From positions 186,001-250,000 of the forward strand of contig CANNFR010000002.1 in the NCBI GenBank assembly GCA_947503935.1: DNA of 64,000 nucleotides, written 5' to 3'. The stretch is from an uncultured Paracoccaceae bacterium. Its GTDB lineage: Bacteria; Pseudomonadota; Alphaproteobacteria; Rhodobacterales; Rhodobacteraceae. Position 1 is the stretch's first letter. The number at the start of each line of letters is the position of its first letter. The notes beneath the pieces are model-generated. The model made no database searches, was not told the origin of the DNA, and saw only the letters and a list, made by a program, of their open reading frames with translations. Shown here one piece after another: positions 1 through 8,684 of the stretch. The position numbers and the translations under genes are program-made.

Positions 1-2287
1 CGGTGACAAGACAGCCCGCCACCTTGCCGACGCCCGAGACCTTGAAGACCTCCTTGATCGAGGCGTAGCCGATGAATTTCTCGCGCACTTCATCCTTCAG
101 AAGGCCCGAGGCGGCGGCTTTCACATCGTCGACCAGATCGTAGATCACGCTGTAATAGCGGATCTCGACACCCTTCTGGTTGGCCGAGTTCCGGGCCGAA
201 GCATTGGCCCGCACATTGAACCCGATGACCGGCGCTCCGCTGGCTTCGGCCAGGCCGATATCCGTCTCGGTGATGGCACCGACGCCCGAATGCAGCACGC
301 GCACGCGCACCTCTTCGTTGCCGATTTTGTCCATCGCCTGAACGATCGCCTCGGCCGATCCCTGCACGTCCGCCTTAACCAGGATCGGCAGTTCGGACAC
401 GTCCTCATCCGCCTTGGCCTTGGCCATCAGCTGCTCCAGGGTCGTCGCGGCCCCGGCGGCGGCGCGTTTATCTTTCGCCGCCTGCTCGCGATAGTTGGCG
501 ATTTCACGCGCCTGGGCTTCGGTCTCAACCACGTTCAGAACGTCACCGGCCTCGGGCGTGCCATTCAGGCCCAGAACCTCAACCGGAACCGATGGGCCAG
601 CCTCGTCCACACGTTCGCCCTGATCATTGATCAGCGCGCGGACCTTGCCCCATTTCTCGCCCACGACGAAGATATCGCCCTGACGCAACGTGCCGTTCTG
701 GACCAGAACGGTGGCCACGGGGCCGCGGCCCACATCCAGCTGCGCTTCGATCACCGCGCCAGAGGCGGCGCGCTTCGGGTTGGCTTTCAATTCAAGCACT
801 TCGGCCTGCAAGGCGATGGCTTCCAGAAGCTCGTCCAAGCCTTGGCCCGTCGTCGCCGAAACCTCGACATCCTGCACCTCACCCGACAATTGCTCAACGA
901 TCACCTCGTGTTGCAACAGATCGGTGCGGACCTTCTGCGCGTCGGCCGCCGGCTTGTCGATCTTGTTGATCGCCACGATCATCGGCACTTCGGCCGCTTT
1001 GGCGTGGGCGATGGCCTCAACCGTTTGCGGCATGACCTGATCGTCGGCCGCCACAACAAGCACAACGATATCCGTCACTTGCGCACCGCGTGACCGCATC
1101 GAGGTAAAGGCCGCGTGGCCCGGCGTATCGAGGAACGACAGAACAGCACCGGATTCGGTTGTCACCTGATAGGCGCCGATATGCTGGGTAATGCCCCCGG
1201 CCTCGCCCGAGACCACATTGGTCTTGCGAAGAGCATCAAGCAGAGAGGTCTTGCCGTGATCGACGTGGCCCATGATCGTGATGACCGGCGGGCGCGGCTG
1301 CAGATCCTCTTCCTTGTCCTCGACCGCGTCGATGACCTGTTCGACATCGGCATCCGACACGCGGACAGTCTTGTGGCCAAACTCCTCGATGATCAGTTCC
1401 GCCGTATCCGCATCGATCGGCTGGTTCATGGTCACCATCATGCCCATGTTCATCAGCGACTTGACCACGTCGGCGGCGCGTTCGGCCATGCGGTTGGCCA
1501 GCTCCTGCACCACGATGGTCTCCGGCAGCTGCACTTCGCGCACCTGCTTTTCGGCACGCCCGCCGGTTTCGCCCATCGCCTTCTGGCGCTGACGTTCCTG
1601 CTTGCGCTTCATCGCGGCCATGCTGCGCTGACGGCCACCGCCGCCCGACAGGGCCTCGTTCAGGGTCAGCTTGCCGGCGCGACGGCCTGAGTCTTCGCGC
1701 GACTTGGGGCCGCCGCGATCATTGCCCTTGCGATCATCCCGCTCGCGGTCGACCTTGCGGGCGCCCGCTGTGGGTTTCGAGGTGCCACGCTGGGCGGGCC
1801 CTTCAACCGGCGCGGCGACCGGATCGGCCGCGGCCGGCGGGGCGTTCTTCTTCGCCTCGGCCTCGCGCTTTTTGCGCTCGTCCTCATCGGCCTTGGCCTT
1901 CAGCGCTTCCTCGCGCTCGCGATCCTCGCGTTCCTTCGCTTCCAGATCTGCGCGGCGACGCTCGCGTTCTTCTTCACGCGCCTTTTCGTCGGCTTCGCGT
2001 GCAGCGGCTTCCTCGGCCTCGCGGGACTTGGCGGCCTGCAAAGCCTTCATCCGGCGATCCATCTCGGCATCGCTGATCCCGGCGGGCCGGCGTGCCGGAT
2101 CGCTTCCCGCAGGCGTTCCCACGGGTTTGGCACCGGGGGCTGCGCCGGGCTTGGGCACGACCACGCGCTTGCGCTTGGTCTCAACGACCACGCTTTTCGT
2201 CCGGCCATGGCTAAAGCTTTGCTTCACCTGACCCGAGCGCGCCCCACCAGAGAGGCCGAGAGGCTTTTTGCCGTCCGTATCACTCAT
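1..2287 (-). CDS. infB: Translation initiation factor IF-2 (partial, C-terminus outside window)
   Basis: GTPase that brings fMet-tRNA to the 30S subunit and promotes subunit joining in the cytoplasm. About 762 residues are visible; the last tens of residues are cut off by the left edge. After a long charged Ala/Glu/Lys/Arg-rich N-terminal region comes the GTPase core: P-loop GHVDHGKT near residue 339, DTPGH near 387 and NKID near 437, then the beta-barrel domain and most of the following domain. The ATG at 2287 overlaps the end of the upstream ylxR-like gene by 8 bp, so the two are probably translationally coupled. Last gene visible of the rimP-nusA-ylxR-infB operon. Confidence 0.97.
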   Translation of the reverse strand, partial: MSDTDGKKPLGLSGGARSGQVKQSFSHGRTKSVVVETKRKRVVVPKPGAAPGAKPVGTPAGSDPARRPAGISDAEMDRRMKALQAAKSREAEEAAAREADEKAREEERERRRADLEAKEREDREREEALKAKADEDERKKREAEAKKNAPPAAADPVAAPVEGPAQRGTSKPTAGARKVDRERDDRKGNDRGGPKSREDSGRRAGKLTLNEALSGGGGRQRSMAAMKRKQERQRQKAMGETGGRAEKQVREVQLPETIVVQELANRMAERAADVVKSLMNMGMMVTMNQPIDADTAELIIEEFGHKTVRVSDADVEQVIDAVEDKEEDLQPRPPVITIMGHVDHGKTSLLDALRKTNVVSGEAGGITQHIGAYQVTTESGAVLSFLDTPGHAAFTSMRSRGAQVTDIVVLVVAADDQVMPQTVEAIAHAKAAEVPMIVAINKIDKPAADAQKVRTDLLQHEVIVEQLSGEVQDVEVSATTGQGLDELLEAIALQAEVLELKANPKRAASGAVIEAQLDVGRGPVATVLVQNGTLRQGDIFVVGEKWGKVRALINDQGERVDEAGPSVPVEVLGLNGTPEAGDVLNVVETEAQAREIANYREQAAKDKRAAAGAATTLEQLMAKAKADEDVSELPILVKADVQGSAEAIVQAMDKIGNEEVRVRVLHSGVGAITETDIGLAEASGAPVIGFNVRANASARNSANQKGVEIRYYSVIYDLVDDVKAAASGLLKDEVREKFIGYASIKEVFKVSGVGKVAGCLVT

Positions 2288-2918
2288 TGCGTCTTCTTAT
2301 CCTTTCGCGAGGCCCCTTGGCCCCACCCATTCCGCGCACGCCAGAAAGCCGCGCTGCTTCCTCTACAACACGTTCCGTGAGTCCGCCAGCCGCAAGCGCG
2401 GCGTGTATCGCATAGTCACGGCCGAAAGCCAAACCTATTTCCGCAGCGGTCAGACAGCCTATATACGCATCGTCGCCCGGTGGCGGATGCAGTTTGTCTT
2501 TTCCACGCTCGGACCCGTCAGAGGCTTGGATCAAAACGACGGCTTCGCCCTTGGTCAGCCAGTCCTTCACCTTCTCGAAGCCGGTCACAGCGCGACCGGC
2601 TTTCCGATCCATAGATATAAGGTCAATGACGCGGCGCGCCAACCCCGCTTCGACCTCGGCCAAAAGCCCGTCGGGAACAGTGACCTTTTCCTTGGCCGCG
2701 CGTGCGAAAAGCCCCTTCTTGGTCGCTTTCTCCAGTGCCGCCCTGTCGGCCGCCACCCAGATGCCGCGGCCGGGCAATTTACCCAGGATATCGCCTGCAA
2801 TGCGCCCCTCGGGGCCCACAACGAAACGGATCAACCCCGCCTTGGGCTGGCTTTCCCCGGTGGCGATGCAGCGCCGCTCGGGGTCGGTCCGGTCTTTGGG
2901 TTGGCCGCCGCGCGTCAT
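2280..2918 (-). CDS. YlxR (DUF448) / L7Ae-like RNA-binding protein
   Basis: Predicted RNA-binding protein of 212 residues made of two modules: an N-terminal YlxR/DUF448 domain (conserved RRCIATGE at 15-22 and LPGRGIW at 48-54) and a C-terminal half (about 95-190) resembling the L7Ae/YlxQ RNA-binding fold. In Firmicutes ylxR and ylxQ are separate genes between nusA and infB; here both appear fused in one reading frame at the same place. The family is linked to the transcription/translation machinery, but the exact RNA target in this organism cannot be read from sequence. It lies 24 bp after nusA and overlaps infB by 8 bp. Confidence 0.9.
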   Translation of the reverse strand: MTRGGQPKDRTDPERRCIATGESQPKAGLIRFVVGPEGRIAGDILGKLPGRGIWVAADRAALEKATKKGLFARAAKEKVTVPDGLLAEVEAGLARRVIDLISMDRKAGRAVTGFEKVKDWLTKGEAVVLIQASDGSERGKDKLHPPPGDDAYIGCLTAAEIGLAFGRDYAIHAALAAGGLTERVVEEAARLSGVRGMGGAKGPRERIRRRNE

Positions 2919-2942
2919 GCGCCCGTCTTCCGAGGCCCTGGA

Positions 2943-4562
2943 TCAGGCCTCGGCCTCCTCTGTTTCACCTTCACCGGCCTCTTCGGCCGCCTCGGCCTCC
3001 AACTCGGCCGGATCGACCCAACCCAGCATCACGCGGGCGGTCATCACCATGTTCTGGGCTTCCTCCAGACTGACCTCGAACTTCTCGAGGATCCCGTCAT
3101 CCTTGACGCGTTCGCCGTTCTCGGTTGTCCAGCCGCCGGCGATCTCCCAATCGGCGAGGGTGGCGAAATCTTCCAGCGTCTTCACGCCATCATTGGCCAA
3201 GGCCTCGATCATCTGCGGGGTCAGGCCTTCGAAGTTGATCAGGCTGTCTTCCACACCCAGTTCGCGCGCAGCGTCCAGCGCCTTCTTGTTCTGCTCTTCG
3301 ATGTGGTCGCGCGCGCGGGCCTGCAATTCGCCCGCCGTCGCCTCATCGACGCCCTCGATCACCAAAAGCTCGTCCAGTTCGACATAAGCCACTTCTTCCA
3401 GCGTGGTGAAGCCCTCGGACACCAGAAGCTGGGCGAAGAATTCGTCCAGATCCAGCGTATCCATGAACAGCTTCGTCCGTTCGGCAAACTCGGCCTGGCG
3501 ACGCTCGGATTCTTCCGCCTCGGTCATGATGTCGATATCCAGCGCGGTCAGCTGGCTGGCCAGACGTACGTTCTGGCCGCGACGGCCGATGGCCAGGCTC
3601 AACTGTTCGTCCGGTACAACGACCTCGATCTTGCCGGCCTCTTCGTCGATCACCACCTTGCTGACCTCGGCGGGCTGCAGCGCGTTCACCAGAAACGTCG
3701 CCTGATCTTCATTCCACGGAATGATGTCGATCTTCTCGCCCTGAAGCTCATTCACCACGGCCTGCACGCGGCTACCGCGCATACCGACGCAAGCGCCGAC
3801 CGGGTCGATCGAGTTGTCATAGCTGATCACCGCGATCTTCGCGCGGCTGCCAGGGTCGCGGGCCACGGCCTTGATCTCAATAATGCCATCGTAGATCTCG
3901 GGCACTTCCATCTTGAAAAGCTCGGCCATGAATTGCGGATCGGTCCGGCTGAGGAAGATCTGCGGGCCCCGCGCCTCGCGCCGCACATCCTTGATGAAGC
4001 AGCGGATGCGGTCGCCATTGCGATAGCTTTCGCGACCGATCTTGTCGTTGCGGCGCAAAATGCCCTCGCCACGGCCGATATCGACGATGACATTGCCGTA
4101 TTCCTCACGCTTGACGACACCGTTGATGATGGTGCCGGCGCGGTCCTGGAATTCTTCGTACTGACGGTCACGCTCGGCCTCGCGCACCTTTTGCAGGATC
4201 ACCTGCTTGGCGCTCTGCGCCGCGATGCGGCCCATCTCAACCGGCGGAACCTCATCGACGATGGTGTCGCCGACCTTGGGATCGTCAAGATATTGCTTGG
4301 CCTGCTCAACGGTCAGCTCGGCCTGGTAATTCTCAAGCTCTTCATCCTCGACCACGGTGCGGACGCGGGTGAAGGTGGCCTTGCCGGTTTTGCGGTCAAT
4401 CGACACGCGGATGTCCATCTCGGCGCCGTAGCGGCTTTTGGCGGCGCGCGCGAGGCTCTCTTCCATGGCTTCCACCACAAGGCCCGGGTCGATCATCTTT
4501 TCCCGCGCCACGGCCTCGGCCGTTTGCAAAAGCTCCAGCTGGTTGGCTGATGTAATCGCCAT
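2943..4562 (-). CDS. nusA: Transcription termination/antitermination factor NusA
   Basis: RNA polymerase-associated elongation factor that modulates pausing, intrinsic termination and antitermination. The 539-residue protein has the expected order: N-terminal polymerase-binding domain, S1 domain (about 135-200), tandem KH domains (about 200-345, with VGACVGMRGSRVQ and LAIGRRGQNVRLA), then helix-hairpin-helix/acidic repeats (about 365-510) and a very acidic tail (EAEAAEEAGEGETEEAEA). The start ATG at 4562 lies 3 bp beyond the rimP stop codon, so the two genes are co-transcribed. NusA autoregulates its own operon in E. coli; the terminator in the leader of this operon would be a natural target (inference). 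Confidence 0.97.
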   Translation of the reverse strand: MAITSANQLELLQTAEAVAREKMIDPGLVVEAMEESLARAAKSRYGAEMDIRVSIDRKTGKATFTRVRTVVEDEELENYQAELTVEQAKQYLDDPKVGDTIVDEVPPVEMGRIAAQSAKQVILQKVREAERDRQYEEFQDRAGTIINGVVKREEYGNVIVDIGRGEGILRRNDKIGRESYRNGDRIRCFIKDVRREARGPQIFLSRTDPQFMAELFKMEVPEIYDGIIEIKAVARDPGSRAKIAVISYDNSIDPVGACVGMRGSRVQAVVNELQGEKIDIIPWNEDQATFLVNALQPAEVSKVVIDEEAGKIEVVVPDEQLSLAIGRRGQNVRLASQLTALDIDIMTEAEESERRQAEFAERTKLFMDTLDLDEFFAQLLVSEGFTTLEEVAYVELDELLVIEGVDEATAGELQARARDHIEEQNKKALDAARELGVEDSLINFEGLTPQMIEALANDGVKTLEDFATLADWEIAGGWTTENGERVKDDGILEKFEVSLEEAQNMVMTARVMLGWVDPAELEAEAAEEAGEGETEEAEA

Positions 4563-4565
4563 GTC

Positions 4566-5153
4566 TCACTCCTCCTTCGAAGCGGTGTCTTCGGTGTCCA
4601 GTTCGGTCTCGATCTCGTCGAATTCGGCCTCGTCGATGAGGCCCGCATCCTTGTTCTGCCGCAGGCTTTCGCGGATCAGCTCGTCGGTCAGGACCAGCTT
4701 GGCATCGGCCAGCCAGTCAAATTGCAGACCGATGGTGCCTTCCTCGATCTCGATCAGCACTTCGTTGCCATCTGTGCCCGCCAGCTGGCCCTTGAAGCGC
4801 TTGCGCCCATCGATCAGCTCGGCCGTTTCCAGCTTGGCCTCGAAGCCGGCCCAGGTCTCAAAATCCTTGAGCCGGGTCAGCGGGCGGTCGATCCCGGGCG
4901 AGGAAACCTCAAGCGTATAGGCATCGACCAGCGGGTCTTCGACATCCAGAACGGCGCTGACAGCGGTTGAGATCTTGGCGCAATCGGCCACTTCGATCCG
5001 GCCTTCCGGGCGGTCAGCCATGATCTGCAGGGTCTTCGACTGCCCGCCCATCAGGCGCACGCGCACCAGCTCATACCCCATGCCCTCAATCGTGGGCTCC
5101 ACGATTTCGGCCAGGCGCTTGTCGATGGCGGCTTTGGCGATGAGATCAGACAA
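4566..5153 (-). CDS. rimP: Ribosome maturation factor RimP
   Basis: Assists maturation of the 30S ribosomal subunit. I place the start at the TTG at 5153, giving a 195-residue protein beginning [20 protein letters not shown], which matches where RimP proteins of this group begin. A longer frame opens at a TTG at 5174, but that codon sits in the T-tract of a terminator-like hairpin and adds seven non-typical residues. Conserved N-terminal ([14 protein letters not shown]) and SH3-like C-terminal parts ([19 protein letters not shown]) are visible. First gene of the rimP-nusA-ylxR-infB operon, read through or past the leader hairpin at 5173-5196. Confidence 0.93.
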   Translation of the reverse strand: MSDLIAKAAIDKRLAEIVEPTIEGMGYELVRVRLMGGQSKTLQIMADRPEGRIEVADCAKISTAVSAVLDVEDPLVDAYTLEVSSPGIDRPLTRLKDFETWAGFEAKLETAELIDGRKRFKGQLAGTDGNEVLIEIEEGTIGLQFDWLADAKLVLTDELIRESLRQNKDAGLIDEAEFDEIETELDTEDTASKEE

Positions 5154-5172
5154 AGGTTCAGGTTCCAGAAAC

Positions 5173-5196
5173 AAAAAAGCGGGCCAAGCGGCCCGC
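5173..5196 (-). terminator. Intrinsic terminator/attenuator in the rimP-nusA leader
   Basis: On the minus strand a perfect 7-bp GC stem (GCGGGCC / GGCCCGC, loop GCTT) is followed by six T residues. It ends only about 20 nt before the TTG start of rimP. A terminator here must be read through for rimP-nusA-infB to be expressed, so it looks like an attenuator rather than only the end of the upstream pip transcript. The hairpin and T-tract are seen directly; attenuation is inferred. Confidence 0.75.
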
Positions 5197-5251
5197 GATG
5201 ATCTGCCGGTGGAGCATCGGGGGTGGAGGCCGACGCGCCGCTGTTGAGGGG

Positions 5252-5280
5252 GATATACGCCTGCGCGGGTGAGTCTGCAA
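5252..5280 (-). promoter_or_regulatory. Possible sigma-70 promoter for rimP operon
   Basis: On the minus strand TTGCAG (5280-5275) and TATATC (5257-5252) are separated by 17 bp. The match to consensus is moderate (3/6 and 4/6) but the spacing is ideal, and the predicted start near 5245 would give a leader of about 90 nt that contains the 5173-5196 hairpin. Confidence 0.35.
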
Positions 5281-5283
5281 GGG

Positions 5284-5358
5284 GGTCGCTCATCGTGCCT
5301 TTCAGGCCTCTTCGCTTGGCGCCCGCGAAGAGCGACCGAAGGGAGACGATGAGCGGCC
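5284..5358. repeat. Nested inverted-repeat element between pip and rimP
   Basis: GCTCATCGT (5288-5296) pairs perfectly with ACGATGAGC (5346-5354), and the stem extends outward by four more pairs including one G-T. Inside lie a second perfect arm pair CTCTTCGC / GCGAAGAG and a small GCCT/AGGC hairpin. Together they would fold as a branched, roughly 75-nt structure on either strand. It does not resemble a riboswitch or sRNA I can name; it could be a repetitive palindromic element or a structured RNA. Confidence 0.6.
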
Positions 5359-5367
5359 TTGGAGTGG

Positions 5368-5409
5368 CGTCCGAAAATCCGAATTGCAGGTTTTTGATCT
5401 CGCTTTAGA
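5368..5409. repeat. Dispersed palindromic repeat, copy 1
   Basis: Starts GCGTCCGAAAA and ends CGCTTTAG, with an imperfect internal hairpin (AAATCCG..CAGGTTT). The reverse complement of 8193-8236 matches it over most of its length. It overlaps the last codons of the pip gene. Confidence 0.55.
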
Positions 5410-6394
5410 ACCCCAACGCTTCCGGGCGCCGCGCCAGCGCGTCGGTGGTGCGCACCAGCTCGGCGCTGATGCCCGGTTCGCTCAGCGCATGGCCCGCGCG
5501 GGGGATCATCCGCAGCTCGGCGCGGGGCCAGCGTTCGGCCAGGGTCCAGGCGGATGCGGGCGGGCAGATCATGTCGTAGCGGCCTTGCACGATTGTTGCC
5601 GGGATATCGGCGATCAGCGGCAGATTGTGCAGGATCTGGCCGTCCCGCTCCAAAAACCCCTCATTGATGAAGTAATGGTTCTCAAGCCGCGCAAAGGCAC
5701 GGGCGTAATCGGCGGGGCTTTCGCCAATGGGGCCTTCGTGTTCAATCGAGGCGAGAGCATTCTCCCACGACGCCCAGGCCCGCGCAAACCGCGTTTCTTG
5801 CGGGATGTCGCCCGAAAAGAGCCGCCGGTTATAGGCCTTGATCAGATCATCCCGCTCATCCTCGGGGATCGCGGCGATGAACCGCTCCCACTGGTCGGGA
5901 AAGAACTGGCCCGCACCGCCGCCATAAAACCACTTCAGCTCGGCCGCCGTCATCAGGAAGACACCGCGCAGAACAAGATAGGCGGCCCGGTCCAGATGCG
6001 TCTGCGCGTAGATCAGCGCCAAGGTGGCGCCCCAGCTGCCACCGAAGACGATCCAGCGATCGATGCCCAGAGCCTCGCGAATCCGCTCCATATCCGCGAC
6101 CAGGTGCCAGGTCGTGTTGGCCTTGATGCTGGCATGGGGGCGCGAGCGGCCGCAGCCGCGCTGGTCGAACAGAACGATCCGGTACTCCGCAGGGTCGAAA
6201 TAGCGCCGCATCGCCGGGCTGCACCCGCCCCCAGGCCCGCCATGCAGCACGATAACGGGGATGCCTTTGGGGTTGCCGCATTGCTCGACATAAATCCGGT
6301 GCCCGTCGCCCACATCCAGCATCCGCTGATCGAACGGGTCGATCGGCGGGAACAGAAATTGGCTCGCGCGCTTTTGTCCTGAGGTCTTGTCCAT
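5405..6394 (-). CDS. pip: Proline iminopeptidase (alpha/beta hydrolase, S33)
   Basis: Cytoplasmic aminopeptidase that releases N-terminal proline from peptides. The 329-residue protein has the family features: oxyanion-hole motif HGGPGG at 51-56, nucleophile Ser120 in GGSWG, Asp274 in GRYDMICP and His302 in AGHALSEP, with the helical cap domain between. Full length for the family. It is transcribed divergently from ubiG across a 59-bp gap that contains an AT-rich TATATAA stretch suitable for a promoter. The 3' end runs into a repeat and then the rimP leader. No signal peptide. Confidence 0.95.
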   Translation of the reverse strand: MDKTSGQKRASQFLFPPIDPFDQRMLDVGDGHRIYVEQCGNPKGIPVIVLHGGPGGGCSPAMRRYFDPAEYRIVLFDQRGCGRSRPHASIKANTTWHLVADMERIREALGIDRWIVFGGSWGATLALIYAQTHLDRAAYLVLRGVFLMTAAELKWFYGGGAGQFFPDQWERFIAAIPEDERDDLIKAYNRRLFSGDIPQETRFARAWASWENALASIEHEGPIGESPADYARAFARLENHYFINEGFLERDGQILHNLPLIADIPATIVQGRYDMICPPASAWTLAERWPRAELRMIPRAGHALSEPGISAELVRTTDALARRPEALGF

Positions 6395-6453
6395 AATTGA
6401 CCTATATAACGCAGCAGGCCGTCCCGCTACGGGTTTGAAACGGAGAAGATAGC

Positions 6454-7197
6454 ATGAGCACCGCCGAGACCAGTATTGACCCTGCGGAAATCGAGAAATT
6501 TCAGGCCATGGCCGCCGAATGGTGGGACCCGAACGGAAAATTCAAGCCGCTGCACATGCTCAACCCCTGCCGGCTGGATTACATCACCAGCCAGATCGCG
6601 GCCGAGTTCGGGCGCGATCTGACAGCGCCGGTGCCCTTCAAGGCGTTGCGCATCCTCGATATCGGCTGCGGCGGCGGGCTTTTGTCGGAACCGATGGCCC
6701 GGCTAGGCGCCGATGTGGTCGGCGCCGATGCCGCTGCGCGCAACATCCCCGTGGCCGAGGTCCATGCCGAGCAATCAGGCCTCGACATCGATTACCGCCA
6801 CACCACGGCCGAGGCGATGGCCGAAGCGGGCGAGCAATTCGACGTGGTCCTGAACATGGAGGTGGTAGAACATGTGGCAAACCCTCAGGCTTACCTGACC
6901 GCCTGCCAGCAATTGCTGAGGCCCGGCGGGCTGATGATCTGCTCGACCATCAACCGCAATGCAAAAAGCTATATGATGGCGATCATCGGCGCCGAACACG
7001 TGATGCGCTGGCTGCCCAAGGGCACGCATGAATGGAAGAAATTCATCACGCCGGATGAGCTTTACGACCTGATCCGCGGCGCCGGTCTTGACCCCGTCGA
7101 CCGCAAGGGGTTCGTCTTCAATCCAGTCACTTGGACCTGGCGCCTGTCCGACCGCGATCTGTCGGTGAATTACGTTACGGCCAGCGTGAAGCGGTAG
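6454..7197 (+). CDS. ubiG: Ubiquinone biosynthesis O-methyltransferase
   Basis: SAM-dependent methyltransferase performing both O-methylation steps of ubiquinone synthesis (2-polyprenyl-6-hydroxyphenol and 3-demethylubiquinol). The 247-residue protein begins with the UbiG-specific [19 protein letters not shown] segment and has motif I LDIGCGGG at 68-75, the acidic VVGADAA loop and post-motif [10 protein letters not shown], then LLRPGG. The C-terminal [12 protein letters not shown] is also typical. The start ATG at 6454 has GGAGAAGA upstream. Divergent from pip; the following 1 kb lacks conserved genes, so it appears monocistronic. Confidence 0.97.
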   Translation: MSTAETSIDPAEIEKFQAMAAEWWDPNGKFKPLHMLNPCRLDYITSQIAAEFGRDLTAPVPFKALRILDIGCGGGLLSEPMARLGADVVGADAAARNIPVAEVHAEQSGLDIDYRHTTAEAMAEAGEQFDVVLNMEVVEHVANPQAYLTACQQLLRPGGLMICSTINRNAKSYMMAIIGAEHVMRWLPKGTHEWKKFITPDELYDLIRGAGLDPVDRKGFVFNPVTWTWRLSDRDLSVNYVTASVKR

Positions 7198-7347
7198 GTC
7201 TTCTGTTGAACGTCAGATGGCTCTGACCCTGACGTCGCAAACTGACCGAGATTCCCGAAAAGCGGCATACCCGCCGTTTCTGCGGATCGCAGCAGAGGTC
7301 GGCTATGAGCCCTCTTTGACCGATGCTGCGGCGTACATGAACGTCGG

Positions 7348-7359
7348 CTTAAGCTTAAG
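7348..7359. repeat. Perfect 12-bp palindrome upstream of hypothetical gene
   Basis: CTTAAGCTTAAG reads identically on both strands. It lies about 60 bp before the hypothetical membrane-protein gene at 7420, in a stretch more AT-rich than its surroundings. It could be an operator, but there is no independent support. Confidence 0.35.
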
Positions 7360-7419
7360 TCCGATCGTTGCTGTAACAAATAGGATTGGAACAACGGCAA
7401 CTTGTTGTAGTGTTTGTCT

Positions 7420-7917
7420 ATGATCCGCATCCTTTTCTTCAACACGCCGACTATTGCATTTCTGTTGCTGTACCATTTGGGCGGTAGTCGGCTCGAGGCT
7501 GCTTGTATTGGGATGCTGCTGGCATGGGCGGTTGTTCTGTCCGGTCAGCGCCAACCCGCTGTTGTGCGCGGGTTGAATCTTCATTTCGCGTTGATCGTTC
7601 CATTGCTCTTCGTGTTTTGGCACTACGGTGGAGACCCGGTCGCGAAGTGGATCGAGACTTGGGTGTTGGCGACAGTGGTATGGGCAGTGGCTGGTGCCGT
7701 GGCACACGCAGCATTGCGCGGGGCGCTTCCCCGTTCGATGGTTCTCATCGCGGGGATGGCGGTTGGATGGACACTAGTTGTGCCGGATGATCAGCTACTG
7801 ACTATTGGGGTGCCAGTGATAGCTATGTCGCTTTCTACACGCTGGATAGGCCGAGGAGATGCGAGCTTACTTTTCTTTGCCACGAGCGTTGCGACTGGCG
7901 CTGACGATTATGTTTGA
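7420..7917 (+). CDS. Hypothetical membrane protein
   Basis: I do not recognise this 165-residue protein. It is strongly hydrophobic, with about five candidate membrane segments (roughly residues 2-18, 23-40, 54-68, 78-96 and 104-121) and no long soluble domain. The ATG at 7420 is taken as start; a TTG lies two codons earlier, and no convincing Shine-Dalgarno sequence precedes either. Codon choice is less GC-biased than in neighbouring genes and the flanks (7198-7419, 7918-8240) carry no genes, so this may be a recently acquired or fast-evolving gene, or even a chance frame. It sits between ubiG and the minus-strand marR. Confidence 0.5.
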   Translation: MIRILFFNTPTIAFLLLYHLGGSRLEAACIGMLLAWAVVLSGQRQPAVVRGLNLHFALIVPLLFVFWHYGGDPVAKWIETWVLATVVWAVAGAVAHAALRGALPRSMVLIAGMAVGWTLVVPDDQLLTIGVPVIAMSLSTRWIGRGDASLLFFATSVATGADDYV

Positions 7918-8240
7918 CCTGTTTAATGCGAAGACACAAAGCGTCTGCTGGAAACGGTTCCAAGCTTAGCATAGCGGACTTTGGCGCGACCGCAGCGAAC
8001 TCCCGCTTTGTCCCGCACTACCGACTTTAGCGCGGAACGCAATAAAGGTTTGGTGTGGGTCAAACCGCTTGATGGTTGGTGAGTATTGTGTGGCGCGGTC
8101 CTATCGCGTCAAAGATGGGCGATGTTCCGCATCGTTCCGGGGGCATTTGGCCAGAGAGCCTCCGGCGGGGGTGTTTGGGACAGAATAAAGGGTTAAAGCG
8201 AAATCCCGAAATCTGAGTTGCAGATTTTTCGGACGCAGCC
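7918..8240. other. Gene-free stretch with inverted repeats
   Basis: No credible gene on either strand. It contains a small inverted repeat GGTTTG (8047-8052) / CAAACC (8061-8066), a segment near 7975-8020 rich in CGCAGCGAACTCCCGCTTTG-like words that resembles degenerate intergenic sequence I associate with roseobacter genomes (from memory, unverified), and the palindromic repeat at 8193-8236. Confidence 0.5.
8193..8236. repeat. Dispersed palindromic repeat, copy 2 (inverted relative to copy 1)
   Basis: Contains a perfect hairpin AAATCTG-AGTTG-CAGATTT flanked by TTCGG/CCGAA-type extensions. Its reverse complement begins GCGTCCGAAAA and ends CGCTTTAA, matching copy 1 at 5368-5409. It lies directly beyond the stop codon of the minus-strand marR gene at 8241, as copy 1 does for pip, and could act as a transcript-end hairpin. 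Confidence 0.55.
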
Positions 8241-8684
8241 CTAGCCCTCGTCCCCCAGGCGTGTCCGCAATTCGCGCAGGACCGGCAGGGCGCTGCGCAC
8301 CTTGTCGGCGCCGAGGGTTTCCACGACATCGGCCAAGATGGGGGCGATCGCCGCGATGGCGGCGTCGCGGGCGGCGCGGCCTGAGGGGCTGATGGTAACC
8401 AGTTTGCGGCGGGCATCATCCCAATCGGGGCGGATATGCACGTGACCGGCCCATTGCAGCTTGTTCAGCGTATTGGTCATCGCGCCGCGGGTGACATGAA
8501 AGGCCTGTGCCAGCTGGGCGGGCGTACGCTCATCCTGGCTGCGGGCGAGGTGGTTGAGGACGGAAAAGTGGCTCAGCTCCATCCCCTTCGGCAGCACCTT
8601 CGACAGCCGGTTCCGGGCCAGCTGGTCGGCCATGAAGATCTCGCTGAAAAGCGCGATGGCCAGGGGGTCATTCACCTCAGTCAT
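8241..8684 (-). CDS. MarR-family transcriptional regulator
   Basis: Winged helix-turn-helix DNA-binding protein of 147 residues, expected to bind as a dimer. The wHTH is visible around residues 35-95 (LSHFSVLNHLARSQ, then TPAQLAQAFHVTRGAMTNTLNKL and the wing HIRPDWDDARRKLVTISPSG). The ATG overlaps the stop of the upstream nitrilase-family gene by 4 bp, so it belongs to the grxC-nitrilase-marR run. A regulator at the end of such a run often controls local genes, but the ligand and target are not evident. It is followed by a palindromic repeat. Confidence 0.92.
   Translation of the reverse strand: MTEVNDPLAIALFSEIFMADQLARNRLSKVLPKGMELSHFSVLNHLARSQDERTPAQLAQAFHVTRGAMTNTLNKLQWAGHVHIRPDWDDARRKLVTISPSGRAARDAAIAAIAPILADVVETLGADKVRSALPVLRELRTRLGDEG

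Noticed and set aside
290-1690. Long plus-strand open frames opposite infB
   Set aside because: GC-rich third-position shadow of infB on the other strand; no ribosome-binding site and composition rich in His/Leu/Arg without motifs.
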